DNA of 24,569 nt, taken from positions 1 through 24,569 of the forward strand of contig CAYNHL010000047.1 of assembly GCA_964397015.1 (NCBI GenBank), given 5' to 3'. A model generated the notes under the pieces. It was given only the letters and a program-made list of their open reading frames with translations, was not told the origin of the DNA and ran no database searches. The position numbers and the translations under genes were made by a program. Below, one piece after another: positions 16,208 to 23,256 of the stretch (the stretch's first letter is position 1; the number at the start of each line of letters is the position of its first letter). Source of the DNA: MADRE2 sp964397015. GTDB taxonomy: Bacteria > Desulfobacterota > Desulfobacteria > Desulfobacterales > Desulfobacteraceae.

Positions 16208-16513
16208 TCAGATCAGCTCGTCGGTCAGGGTGCCGGCCATTTTTTCCGCTATTTTTTCCGCATCCACATTGTACCTGCCGTTTTGAATGCTTGTTTTGAG
16301 CTGGGCGACAACTTCTGACCGGATATCAGGGGTCTTTTCGAGTGCAGCTGATATTTTCTGGATATCCCTGGTCCTTTCAGACAGCTGGATGCTGTCCGCC
16401 TGGAGCTCTGCAACGTTACCGTCCGGCCCGGTTTTCCGGGTTGCGGTATTCGGTGGCCTGTTCTGGGAATAAGCCTGGTTGATATAACTGGATGCAGTGT
16501 TTGATATTTTCAT
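16208..16513 (-). CDS. flgM: Negative regulator of flagellin synthesis (anti-sigma-28 factor) FlgM
   Basis: The 101-residue protein is of normal size for FlgM, which binds sigma-28 (FliA) and blocks late flagellar gene transcription until it is exported through the finished hook-basal body. The N-terminal half is polar and disordered, as in known FlgM. The C-terminal half carries the family pattern 'DSIQLSERTRDIQKI', then 'TPDIRSEVVAQLKTSIQNG' and 'YNVDAEKIAEKM', corresponding to the sigma-binding helices. The start at 16513 gives the typical 'MKISN' opening, with GGGGAAAG just upstream; the longer frame would begin inside the preceding gene. It starts 16 bp after the DVU0524-like gene and is probably co-transcribed with it from the sigma-28 promoter. 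Confidence 0.88.
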   Translation of the reverse strand: MKISNTASSYINQAYSQNRPPNTATRKTGPDGNVAELQADSIQLSERTRDIQKISAALEKTPDIRSEVVAQLKTSIQNGRYNVDAEKIAEKMAGTLTDELI

Positions 16514-16529
16514 GGTCTTTCCCCGTGGA

Positions 16530-16952
16530 TTAAACCTCCATATTATTGTTTGCAACTTCCCTTGCAAGTTCGGTCATACGCTTTACAATAAACCGGGAGT
16601 CTTCAACTGAAAGGGTATGCGTTATTTTTTTATTGTCCCCGTCCACCACTGTATAGGTAAACTGGTTTTTTGCCTTTGAAAACATGATTTTTTTTCCCAG
16701 CTCTTTTTCAACCTGGCTGGCAATCTGTTTCTCGTTTTCTTCTTTCGGACCGTCGGTAATTATCCGGTCAACAATGCTGGAGGCCACTTTTTCTATAATG
16801 GCCTGCCGTTTGCCTTCCGATGAGATTGAAACGTTGTCTGCAGGTACCATTTCCGCCTGGCCCGCTTTCTGCCTGCTCATTAATTTACCCTGGCTCAATT
16901 GCCTGGAGTACACCTTGAGCACATTCTGAATCTGATAAGATGGTATCTGCAT
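16530..16952 (-). CDS. DVU0524-like FlgM-associated protein
   Basis: A 140-residue cytosolic protein resembling the DVU0524 family, found directly upstream of flgM in sulfate-reducing Desulfobacterota. It begins 'MQIPSYQIQNVLKVYSRQL', has 'ADNVSISSEGKRQAIIEK' (38-55), which looks like a FlgM-type N-terminal motif, then a region with 'FTYTVVDGDNKKITHTL' that may form a small beta sheet, and a C-terminal helix ('FIVKRMTELAREVA'). The family's function is not established; pairing with flgM suggests a role in sigma-28 control or flagellar export. The gene lies directly behind a near-consensus sigma-28 promoter, with AAGGAG 11 bases before the ATG. The family name is from memory and the match is by eye. 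Confidence 0.75.
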   Translation of the reverse strand: MQIPSYQIQNVLKVYSRQLSQGKLMSRQKAGQAEMVPADNVSISSEGKRQAIIEKVASSIVDRIITDGPKEENEKQIASQVEKELGKKIMFSKAKNQFTYTVVDGDNKKITHTLSVEDSRFIVKRMTELAREVANNNMEV

Positions 16953-16976
16953 AAGTTCTACATCTCCTTAACCTCC

Positions 16977-17003
16977 TTATCGGCCGGGTAAACTAAAACT
17001 TAA
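16977..17003 (-). promoter_or_regulatory. Sigma-28 (FliA) promoter for the flgM pair
   Basis: The minus strand reads TTAAGTTT, an 11-base spacer, then GCCGATAA. Against the enterobacterial consensus TAAAGTTT-N11-GCCGATAA it matches 15 of 16 positions with ideal spacing. Transcription would begin near 16970, at the AAGGAG ribosome site of the DVU0524-like gene, giving a leader of under 20 bases. It sits in the 61-bp gap behind the aldolase gene. Confidence 0.88.
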
Positions 17004-17013
17004 CATTTTTTTT

Positions 17014-18306
17014 TCAATCATCGAAATTTCCTGCAGGACCCTTGTCTGAAGTTATGTCAGCTGCCCTTCCGGCAATTTTTTCCGGGGTCCAGTCGTCCGG
17101 GGATTCGATTTTTTCCGCCTTGCTTCCCGGGTTATGCGAGCCGGTTTCAAGGATATGCTCGATGGCGATCGCCGCCGTGCCTTCTGCATTGAAAACTGAG
17201 ACCAGCAGTTGATATACAAATTCTTCAACTCCCCTGGCCATGCGTTTGCGGATATCTGCCGGCTGGGCCAGCAGTGTGTTTTCAAAGGGCAGGTTAAGTT
17301 TTTTGAAATTGCCGCCGGTCAGCTGGTTGTCACGGGCATAGGCCAGCATTTTTTCCCAGACCGCTTCAGTGACTCCCTTGTCCTTGAGTTTGACAAAATG
17401 ACCATTTTCATCCTGGATAGCATTTCCATAATCATTGACTTCGAGTCCCCAGGAGATCATCTGCAATGCTGTGGCGACATTTGCCTTGGTGGTCCTGGTC
17501 ATGGCTGCGATATCCCTGAGACGGTCGGAATTGTTGCCGGATGTTCCGTGCTGGGCGCCGGATATCTGATAGGGTGCCAGTACGTCATGAATACGTGTGG
17601 TCAATTCCACGTTGATGCCGGCATCGCTGGCTTCGATGCCGTGGGTGGTTCCGTTGTTCAATGCAATCCAGTCCGGGTAGATCTCATGGGCATTCAGTCC
17701 CTGGATCAGAAACAGGGCTTCTTGAGGCGTTGAGAGTCCGAGTTTCCCCTTGATCTCTCCGACTTCGGTTTCAAGCCCGGCCCATTGAGGAACAAAGGGA
17801 GACAATGCGATATTGGCCAGAAGATTCCTGTCATCCGGCATATGGGAGGCATCGATGGCAATGGAGGTTATTCCTGCGTCAAATAAAGATGGAATGACGG
17901 TTTTTGCCGGTTCGATATCCGCATCCGACTTGATGCCGAAATGGTCCGCATGGATGGCCACAGGCACGGTTATGGCCAGTTCATTCATGATGGCATCCAC
18001 ATGGGTGGCAATGTTCCACAGGTTGATGGCGCAGTATGCGCTGGTGCCGCCTTCGGAGCGGGCTATTTCAATTATGATCGCCGCGTTGGCCCGCTGTGCG
18101 GCGGCAAGGGCTCCCCTGAGAACGAATGAATTCCGACCGTTTGCGGCAATGGTCATGCATCCGCCTTTTTTCAAAAGGGCCTGGTCGATGAATTTGCCGC
18201 TGACAATCAGGGCTTTTGAATTTGGAAAAAGATGTTTGATGTTAGGGGGTCTGCCCTCATCAACGGCGCGTTTGAATTTTTTGGAATCGACAGATAGTTG
18301 TGTCAT
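17014..18306 (-). CDS. fba: Class II fructose-bisphosphate aldolase
   Basis: A 430-residue zinc-dependent aldolase that cleaves or forms fructose 1,6-bisphosphate in glycolysis and gluconeogenesis. The class II TIM-barrel hallmarks are 'AIHADHFG' (117-124, with catalytic D121 and zinc ligand H122), 'IDASH' (151-155), E180/E182 in 'LETEVGEIKG', H222 in 'TTHGIE', and H253 in 'AQHGTSGN'. It is longer than the roughly 360-residue E. coli enzyme; the extra length is mainly C-terminal (after about 340) and ends in a charged tail. The ATG has a good GGGAGG ribosome site. The gene is divergent from the TetR regulator, and its upstream region holds a hairpin followed by a T-run. The closest substrate (fructose or a related ketose bisphosphate) is inferred from the family. 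Confidence 0.92.
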   Translation of the reverse strand: MTQLSVDSKKFKRAVDEGRPPNIKHLFPNSKALIVSGKFIDQALLKKGGCMTIAANGRNSFVLRGALAAAQRANAAIIIEIARSEGGTSAYCAINLWNIATHVDAIMNELAITVPVAIHADHFGIKSDADIEPAKTVIPSLFDAGITSIAIDASHMPDDRNLLANIALSPFVPQWAGLETEVGEIKGKLGLSTPQEALFLIQGLNAHEIYPDWIALNNGTTHGIEASDAGINVELTTRIHDVLAPYQISGAQHGTSGNNSDRLRDIAAMTRTTKANVATALQMISWGLEVNDYGNAIQDENGHFVKLKDKGVTEAVWEKMLAYARDNQLTGGNFKKLNLPFENTLLAQPADIRKRMARGVEEFVYQLLVSVFNAEGTAAIAIEHILETGSHNPGSKAEKIESPDDWTPEKIAGRAADITSDKGPAGNFDD

Positions 18307-18425
18307 GGCATCCTCCCTTGCATGGTACGGTTAAAGATCGCTTGTCACATGGTTATTCTTGACATGATCCGGGATGGAAATCAAGGGAATTTGTATAGTG
18401 AATGAATCCTCATATCGGGTGTCGG

Positions 18426-18454
18426 GAAAAAAATCCAATCTTTCCGATTGGATT
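18426..18454 (-). terminator. Terminator-like hairpin or attenuator in the fba leader
   Basis: AATCCAATC (18432-18440), a 5-base loop and GATTGGATT (18446-18454) form a perfect 9-bp stem. Read on the minus strand it is followed directly by seven T (18426-18432, partly shared with the stem), the form of an intrinsic terminator. It lies about 120 bases upstream of fba with no upstream minus-strand gene to terminate, so attenuation, or use as a protein-binding palindrome, is as likely. Confidence 0.5.
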
Positions 18455-18538
18455 CTGATAGGCATGAATATTATAAATTATTGTATATTATATATTTTTT
18501 TTATATAATAATTTAAAGATCAATATAAAATATGGGGG

Positions 18539-18568
18539 TTGACAAAAGTGAAACGATTCTGGTAGGTA
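18539..18568 (+). promoter_or_regulatory. Putative sigma-70 promoter of the TetR gene
   Basis: A perfect TTGACA -35 box (18539-18544) is followed after 18 bases by an extended but poor -10, TGG-TAGGTA (18560-18568). The strong -35 and TGn extension could offset the weak -10. The A+T-rich block immediately upstream could act as an UP element. Confidence 0.5.
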
Positions 18569-18585
18569 ATGAATTGTTATTCATT
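18568..18585. promoter_or_regulatory. Palindromic operator candidate before the TetR gene
   Basis: AATGAAT-TGTT-ATTCATT is a perfect 7-bp inverted repeat with a 4-base centre, placed over the likely transcription start and 19 bases before the TTG start codon. TetR-family regulators typically bind such palindromes and repress themselves. The half-site resembles the TGAATGA half-site described for the Bacillus subtilis FadR operator, but in a different register, so this is only a suggestion. Confidence 0.5.
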
Positions 18586-18604
18586 TTTTTAAAGGATCAA
18601 TTTC

Positions 18605-19189
18605 TTGCAGAAAAACAAACCTGAAAAATATTATAAAATACTGGGTGGTGCCGGTGCTGTCTTTGCCCGGCACGGTTTTTACCGTGCCACCATTTCACAG
18701 ATTGCAGCTGAATCAGGCGTGGCCGACGGCACCATATACCTTTATTTCAAGAACAAGGATGATATCCTGTACCAGTTTATCAGTTACAAGACAGATCTTG
18801 TGTTCAAAAGGATGCATGAGGCCGTGGAGCTTGGCGGTAATGCGGAAGAAAAACTCAGGAACCTGATAAGGTGCCATCTTTCGGAATTCCAGAACGACCG
18901 GCACATGGCCGTCATTTTTCAGTCCGAAGTCCGTTACCTGAGAGATATCCAGTCCCAGATCAAGGATATTTCAAAAATGTACCTCGATCTTCTTTCTGAA
19001 ATTATAGAACAGGGGCAGGTAGAGGGGAGCATGCGCCAGGATCTGTTTGTAGGTCTTGTGAAACGCTTTATTCTCGGAGCGGTAGAAGGCGTTATCAATA
19101 CCTGGGTAACGGCGGATGGCCGGTATGAACTTGTCTCCATGGCCGATCCCCTGGTCGATCTGTACATGACGGGGTTGAAAGGATCGTGA
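18605..19189 (+). CDS. TetR/AcrR family transcriptional regulator (FadR-like context)
   Basis: A 194-residue regulator with an N-terminal TetR helix-turn-helix (about 8-55). The recognition segment is 'TISQIAAESGVADGTIYLYF' (29-48), followed by 'KNKDDILY'. The C-terminal domain ('AVIFQSEVRYLRD', 'RFILGAVEGVINTWV') resembles TetR-type regulators of fatty acid oxidation, whose ligand is usually an acyl-CoA. The gene starts with TTG, with AAAGGA 8-13 bases upstream; no in-frame ATG or GTG fits better. It sits ahead of the EMO-like gene and etfBA on the same strand, so control of beta-oxidation electron transfer is a reasonable inference. The ligand and the list of targets are unknown. Confidence 0.87.
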   Translation: MQKNKPEKYYKILGGAGAVFARHGFYRATISQIAAESGVADGTIYLYFKNKDDILYQFISYKTDLVFKRMHEAVELGGNAEEKLRNLIRCHLSEFQNDRHMAVIFQSEVRYLRDIQSQIKDISKMYLDLLSEIIEQGQVEGSMRQDLFVGLVKRFILGAVEGVINTWVTADGRYELVSMADPLVDLYMTGLKGS

Positions 19190-19226
19190 ACCGGATACAG
19201 GGAATAAATCGCATATATTTGATGAA

Positions 19227-19243
19227 TCAAGCTTTTTGCTTGA
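19227..19243 (+). terminator. Weak hairpin after the TetR gene
   Basis: TCAAGC, a TTTTT loop and GCTTGA form a 6-bp stem 38 bases after the TetR stop. It is followed by an A/T-rich but not T-only tract, so it is at most a weak intrinsic terminator. Confidence 0.35.
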
Positions 19244-19268
19244 CGATTATTGTTTAGTTTATTAAAGA
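19240..19268 (+). promoter_or_regulatory. Possible sigma-70 promoter for the Fe-S oxidoreductase-etfBA operon
   Basis: TTGACG (19240-19245) and TAAAGA (19263-19268) are 17 bases apart, a 5/6 and 3/6 match. A second TTGACA (19289-19294) is too close to the start codon at 19324 to serve as a -35 for this gene. The first box overlaps the right arm of the weak hairpin. Confidence 0.35.
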
Positions 19269-19323
19269 TTTTTGAGTTTTAATTCATTTTGACAGTTCCA
19301 AGCGTTCAGGAGGATGATAAAGA

Positions 19324-21387
19324 ATGTTTTCAATTATAGGTCCAGCCAGTTACAAGTTTTTCGGGTTTTTCCCGGCAGCTTTCCTGTCGATCGTTATTCC
19401 GATTGCCGGCATCGGTATTTTCGCCTACATCATGGCCAGGAGAATGGCCCCGCTGGTTCGAGCCAACCCGGATTACCGGCTGGACAGGATCCCCAGTCGT
19501 GTAAAGAACCTGCTGGTTATCTGGCTTGCCCAGTACCGCCAGCCACGCTACATGCTGGCAGGGGTGCTGCATATAGTGATTTTTTTCGGGTTCCTGATAT
19601 TGTCCATCCGCTCTATATCACTCGTGATTATCGGGGTATCCGACGGATTCGTAATGCCCGGGTTTGACGGAGCTCTCGGCCATGTCTACAATTTTTTCAA
19701 GGATTATGCCGCCACATTCGTCCTGGTGGTCTGTATCATTGCCGCGGTCCGCAGGGGTTTTTTCAAGCCCGCGCGCTACGCGGTCCCTGAAAAATACGGC
19801 AAGGACCACACTGCAGAAGCTGTATTCGTGCTGGGAATCATTTCCGTTCTGATGCTTTCTGAAAGCCTGTTCGAGGCATCTGAGCTGGCCTTCGCTCTCC
19901 AGACCGGCGGTCATATTCATTTTTTACCGCCTCTGTCCCTGGTCTGGATCTTTACAAAGATTCTATCAGGTACGTCCCTTCAGTTTCTCCAGGGACTTCA
20001 TATTTTCATGTATTTTGTACATGATCTTACATTTTTCTTTTTCCTGTGTTTTCTGCCTCTTGGAAAACATTTTCATGTTATCACATCAATTTTCAATGTA
20101 TTTTTCATGCGGCTGCAGAAAGGAAAAATCAAGCCGGTCAGGCATGGAGTCAGCGATGAAAAACTCGATGATCTGGAATCCTTCGGGGTCAAAAAACTGG
20201 AAGATTTTACCTGGAAGCACATGCTGGATTTTTATTCATGCGCAGACTGCGGCCGGTGCTCTGACCAGTGTCCTGCAAATGCGGTGGGCCGGCCTCTGTC
20301 CCCGAGGTTTATAACAATCAAGGCACGGGATCTTATCTTCAAGAATTATCCTTTGTCCGGTGAAATTTACAAGAGCAGGCTGCTGGTGGAGGATATCTAT
20401 ACCGAGGATGAGATATGGTCCTGCACCACATGTGGCGCATGCGAGGAAGAATGTCCCCTGGCCATCGAATACATTGACAAGATAGTTGATCTGCGCCGCG
20501 GCATGGTGGATGAAGGCATGGTTCCCCAGTCCCTTCAAAAACCCCTCAAGGCCCTTGAAAAACGAGGCAATCCCTATGGGAAAATGGAGAAAAAACGCCT
20601 TGAATGGGCACAGGAAAAAACATTCAAGGAAGAAGTCATTGTCAAGGATCTTGAAAAAGAGACGGCCGATACCCTGTATTTTGTCGACAGCATTACGTCC
20701 TATGATGATAATATCCAGGCCATTGCCAGGTATACAAGCCTGATCCTGAAACGTGCGGGCGTGGATTTCGGTGTCCTGGGCAAGAGCGAAAAAGACAGTG
20801 GTAACGAAGTGCTGAGGTTCGGTGAGGAAATGCTTTACCAGGATTTAAAAGCACAGAATACAGAGGCCATACTGAACACAGGCGTAAAACAGATAGTCAC
20901 CGCCGATCCCCATGCATACAATGCCTTGAAAAATGATTATGAAGGTCTTCCGCCGGTCCGGCACATCAGCCAGGTAATCACCCGAAAAATAAAATCCGGG
21001 GCACTGGACCTGCTTGCCTGCAAAAATCCGGAAAAAGTGTACATGTACCATGATCCCTGTTATCTTGGCCGGCATAACGGTGTATATGAAGACCCAAGAG
21101 AGGCAATGGATGCAATTGAAGGTCTCAGGCGGGTGGATGCCGAAAAAAGCCGCGACCGCTCTTTTTGCTGCGGCGGGGGTGGCCTGATGCTGTTCTATGA
21201 GCCGGAAGAGGAAACCCGCATGGGCGTGCTCAGGGTTGAAATGGCTGCCGCGGCGGGTGCCAATGTGATAGTGACTGCATGTCCCTTCTGCCTGGTCAAT
21301 ATCCAGGATGCCATCAAGGTTGCAGGCAGGGAAGGTGAGATGGAGGCGCTCGATTTGACAGAACTGATCGCGCAGCACCTGGTGTAG
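19324..21387 (+). CDS. Membrane-bound Fe-S oxidoreductase, EtfAB:menaquinone oxidoreductase (EMO)-like
   Basis: A 687-residue protein with a NarI-like membrane part (spans near 13-38, 75-105, 128-145, 163-195, 203-245; candidate haem ligands H83, H226, H233). Two [4Fe-4S] ferredoxin motifs follow (C306, C309, C312, C316; C367, C370, C373, C377), then two CCG (heterodisulfide reductase-type) domains. CCG domain 2 is intact: C579 (HDPCYLG), C615-C616 (CCGGGG) and C653/C656 (ACPFC). CCG domain 1 (about 448-540) has lost its cysteines: 'FVDSITSYD', 'KDSGNEV' and 'TADPHAYN' stand where cysteines are expected. Proteins of this kind, described in Syntrophus and relatives, pass electrons from reduced ETF to menaquinone during fatty acid oxidation. 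A good ribosome site (AGGAGG) precedes the ATG, and etfBA follow. Confidence 0.88.
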   Translation: MFSIIGPASYKFFGFFPAAFLSIVIPIAGIGIFAYIMARRMAPLVRANPDYRLDRIPSRVKNLLVIWLAQYRQPRYMLAGVLHIVIFFGFLILSIRSISLVIIGVSDGFVMPGFDGALGHVYNFFKDYAATFVLVVCIIAAVRRGFFKPARYAVPEKYGKDHTAEAVFVLGIISVLMLSESLFEASELAFALQTGGHIHFLPPLSLVWIFTKILSGTSLQFLQGLHIFMYFVHDLTFFFFLCFLPLGKHFHVITSIFNVFFMRLQKGKIKPVRHGVSDEKLDDLESFGVKKLEDFTWKHMLDFYSCADCGRCSDQCPANAVGRPLSPRFITIKARDLIFKNYPLSGEIYKSRLLVEDIYTEDEIWSCTTCGACEEECPLAIEYIDKIVDLRRGMVDEGMVPQSLQKPLKALEKRGNPYGKMEKKRLEWAQEKTFKEEVIVKDLEKETADTLYFVDSITSYDDNIQAIARYTSLILKRAGVDFGVLGKSEKDSGNEVLRFGEEMLYQDLKAQNTEAILNTGVKQIVTADPHAYNALKNDYEGLPPVRHISQVITRKIKSGALDLLACKNPEKVYMYHDPCYLGRHNGVYEDPREAMDAIEGLRRVDAEKSRDRSFCCGGGGLMLFYEPEEETRMGVLRVEMAAAAGANVIVTACPFCLVNIQDAIKVAGREGEMEALDLTELIAQHLV

Positions 21388-21437
21388 TGAATAAACATGA
21401 AAGAAACAAACAAACATAGAGGGTAAAGGAGGTTGTA

Positions 21438-22226
21438 ATGGAGATTTTGGTATGCGTCAAGAGAGTCCCGGATACTGCCGAGAATGAGTTTGAGCTCAAC
21501 AGTGCGGGAAATGATCTTGACCGTGATGATCTGGTATACTCAGTCAATGAATGGGATAACTATGCCGTGGAAGAGGCTATCCAGATAGTGGACAAAACAG
21601 GCGGTAACGTGACTGTTGTGACGGTTGGGGACGATGAATCCGAAGAGGTCCTGCGGCGGGAAATGGCAATGGGAGCCAATGAAGGAGTCCTGCTGTCGGA
21701 TGACGCTTTTGAAGGCTCTGACGGCAAAGGTATTGCCACCATTCTCAAGGCAGAGATCGAGAGCAAGAAATACGATTTGATTCTTACCGGGGCACAGGCG
21801 GATGAAGGTGCCGGACAGGTGGGGGGGATGCTGGCCGCAATGCTTGATCTTCCCTATGCTTCCCTGGTCAATAAAATCGAGGTGATCGATGACTCCAGGA
21901 TTAAAGTAGGCCGGGAAATCGAAGGCGGCAACCAGGAAATGAACGAAATTGAACTGCCTTGTGTACTGTCTATACAGACAGGTATCAACGAGCCCCGCTA
22001 TGTCGGTATCAGAGGCATTCGGAAAGTCGCTTCGGTGGACATCCCGGTAAAAGGCTCATCTGACCTGGGTATCGATGCAGCCACGGTCGGGGCTGAAGGT
22101 GCAAAGACCCGGAGGGTGGATTATTTTGTACCCGATATGGGTGACGGAGCTGAAATGCTTGAAGGGTCGACCGAAGAGATCATCGAAAAACTGATTGAAA
22201 AACTGAAAGCCAAAGGAGGACTCTAA
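21438..22226 (+). CDS. etfB: Electron transfer flavoprotein subunit beta
   Basis: The 262-residue protein has normal EtfB length and motifs: 'CVKRVPD' (6-12), 'VNEWDNYAVEEA' (36-47), 'GAQADEGAGQVG' (118-129) and 'REIEGGNQEM' (159-168). EtfB binds AMP in simple ETFs, or a second FAD in bifurcating ones, and pairs with EtfA to carry electrons from acyl-CoA dehydrogenases. The location beside an EMO-like gene favours the non-bifurcating role of delivering electrons to the quinone pool. It follows the Fe-S oxidoreductase after 50 bp, with a strong AAAGGAGG ribosome site, and is followed 2 bp later by etfA. Confidence 0.95.
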   Translation: MEILVCVKRVPDTAENEFELNSAGNDLDRDDLVYSVNEWDNYAVEEAIQIVDKTGGNVTVVTVGDDESEEVLRREMAMGANEGVLLSDDAFEGSDGKGIATILKAEIESKKYDLILTGAQADEGAGQVGGMLAAMLDLPYASLVNKIEVIDDSRIKVGREIEGGNQEMNEIELPCVLSIQTGINEPRYVGIRGIRKVASVDIPVKGSSDLGIDAATVGAEGAKTRRVDYFVPDMGDGAEMLEGSTEEIIEKLIEKLKAKGGL

Positions 22227-22228
22227 TC

Positions 22229-23197
22229 ATGGCTGATATATTTGCATATATTCCATTCAAAAACGGCATGGTTGAGGATATTGCCTATGAGTATCCTAAG
22301 GCGGCCGGGAAAATAGATTCCGCAGCGTCATTGACCGCAATTGTGACAGGCTCCGGGGATGATCTTGAAAAGGCTGCACAGGCCCTGACCGGAAATTACA
22401 AGGAAGTGATCAAGGTGGATGCACCTGAACTTGCCTATCCCAATGCTGAAATTATCAGAAAGGTCCTTTGCCAGATACTCCCGAAAGGATCTGTGTTCCT
22501 TGCACCACACGACACTTTCGGCATGGATCTGGCTCCCGGGCTGTCCGTGAAGCTCGATGCCGGTTATGCCGCGGATATTGTCGGGATTGAAGGCGTTGAC
22601 GGCACCGATTTGAAACTGATCCGCCAGGAACTCGGCGGGGCTGTCAGTACCCACGTCACATGTGATATGTCCGGCGGAGCGGTACTGACCATAAGACCGG
22701 GTGCTTTTCCGCCGGTTGAAGCCGGATCAGCTGGTGGATCCGTCGTTGACAAAAGCGGTGACGTGACAGACCTTGCCGCGGGACGAAAATTCCTTGAAAT
22801 CGTCGAAGCAGAAGTAGGGGATGTGGATATTACCAAATCCGATGTCCTGGTATCCATCGGCCGGGGGATCGAGGACGAGGACAATATCGAGATCGCCCAG
22901 GAACTGGCTGAGGCCATGGGAGCCGTAGTGTCCTGCTCACGGCCCATCGTGGATGCCAAGTGGCTTGAAAAATCCCGCCAGGTCGGTACTTCCGGCCAGA
23001 CCGTCAAGCCCAAAGTGTATATGGCCATGGGAATAAGCGGGTCTTTCCAGCACATGGGCGGCGTGAAAGGCAACCCGTTTATCGTTGCAGTGAACAAGAA
23101 CCCGAAAGCCCCTATTTTCCAGGTGGCTGATGTGGGAATTGTCGAGGATATACTCGAGTTTATGCCGGAACTTACAGAAGCTGTGAGCGAACTGTAA
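22229..23197 (+). CDS. etfA: Electron transfer flavoprotein subunit alpha
   Basis: The 322-residue subunit carries the C-terminal FAD-binding domain of EtfA: 'SRPIVDAKW' (237-245), 'QVGTSGQTVKPKVYMAMGIS' (251-270), 'GSFQHMGG' (271-278) and 'VNKNPKAPIFQVAD' (288-301), ending in the usual 'MPELTEAV'. The N-terminal domain is more divergent ('FAYIPFKNGMVEDI'). It forms the heterodimer with EtfB. The canonical 'NKDP' motif reads NKNP here, a mild change. The AAAGGAGGA ribosome site lies inside the 3' end of etfB, so the two are translationally coupled. A strong intrinsic terminator follows 18 bases after the stop and ends the operon. Confidence 0.95.
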   Translation: MADIFAYIPFKNGMVEDIAYEYPKAAGKIDSAASLTAIVTGSGDDLEKAAQALTGNYKEVIKVDAPELAYPNAEIIRKVLCQILPKGSVFLAPHDTFGMDLAPGLSVKLDAGYAADIVGIEGVDGTDLKLIRQELGGAVSTHVTCDMSGGAVLTIRPGAFPPVEAGSAGGSVVDKSGDVTDLAAGRKFLEIVEAEVGDVDITKSDVLVSIGRGIEDEDNIEIAQELAEAMGAVVSCSRPIVDAKWLEKSRQVGTSGQTVKPKVYMAMGISGSFQHMGGVKGNPFIVAVNKNPKAPIFQVADVGIVEDILEFMPELTEAVSEL

Positions 23198-23214
23198 TTT
23201 AACATACCGCAATC

Positions 23215-23256
23215 AGGGGCCGCGCAGATTTTCGTTTGCGCGGCCCTTGTGTTTTT
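23215..23256 (+). terminator. Strong rho-independent terminator of the etf operon
   Basis: GGGCCGCGCA (23217-23226) and TGCGCGGCCC (23237-23246) form a perfect 10-bp G+C-rich stem, extended by one G-U and one A-T pair, around a 10-base loop. The tract TTGTGTTTTT follows. It lies just after etfA. Confidence 0.92.

Larger units (their letters stand above)
18307..18604. other. 298-bp divergent regulatory region between fba and the TetR gene
   Basis: This is the largest non-coding stretch of the window. From left to right it holds the fba leader, a perfect 9-bp hairpin with an adjoining homopolymer run (18426-18454), a very A+T-rich block (about 18461-18535) with a pure A/T inverted repeat (TATTATATA at 18486-18494 against 18502-18510), a TTGACA box at 18539, and a palindrome at 18568-18585 in front of the TetR gene. 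No small ORF with a ribosome site was seen. Confidence 0.7.

Noticed and set aside
18335..18370. Imperfect direct repeat CTTGTCACATG / CTTGACATG in the fba leader
   Set aside because: Short and imperfect; it could easily occur by chance.
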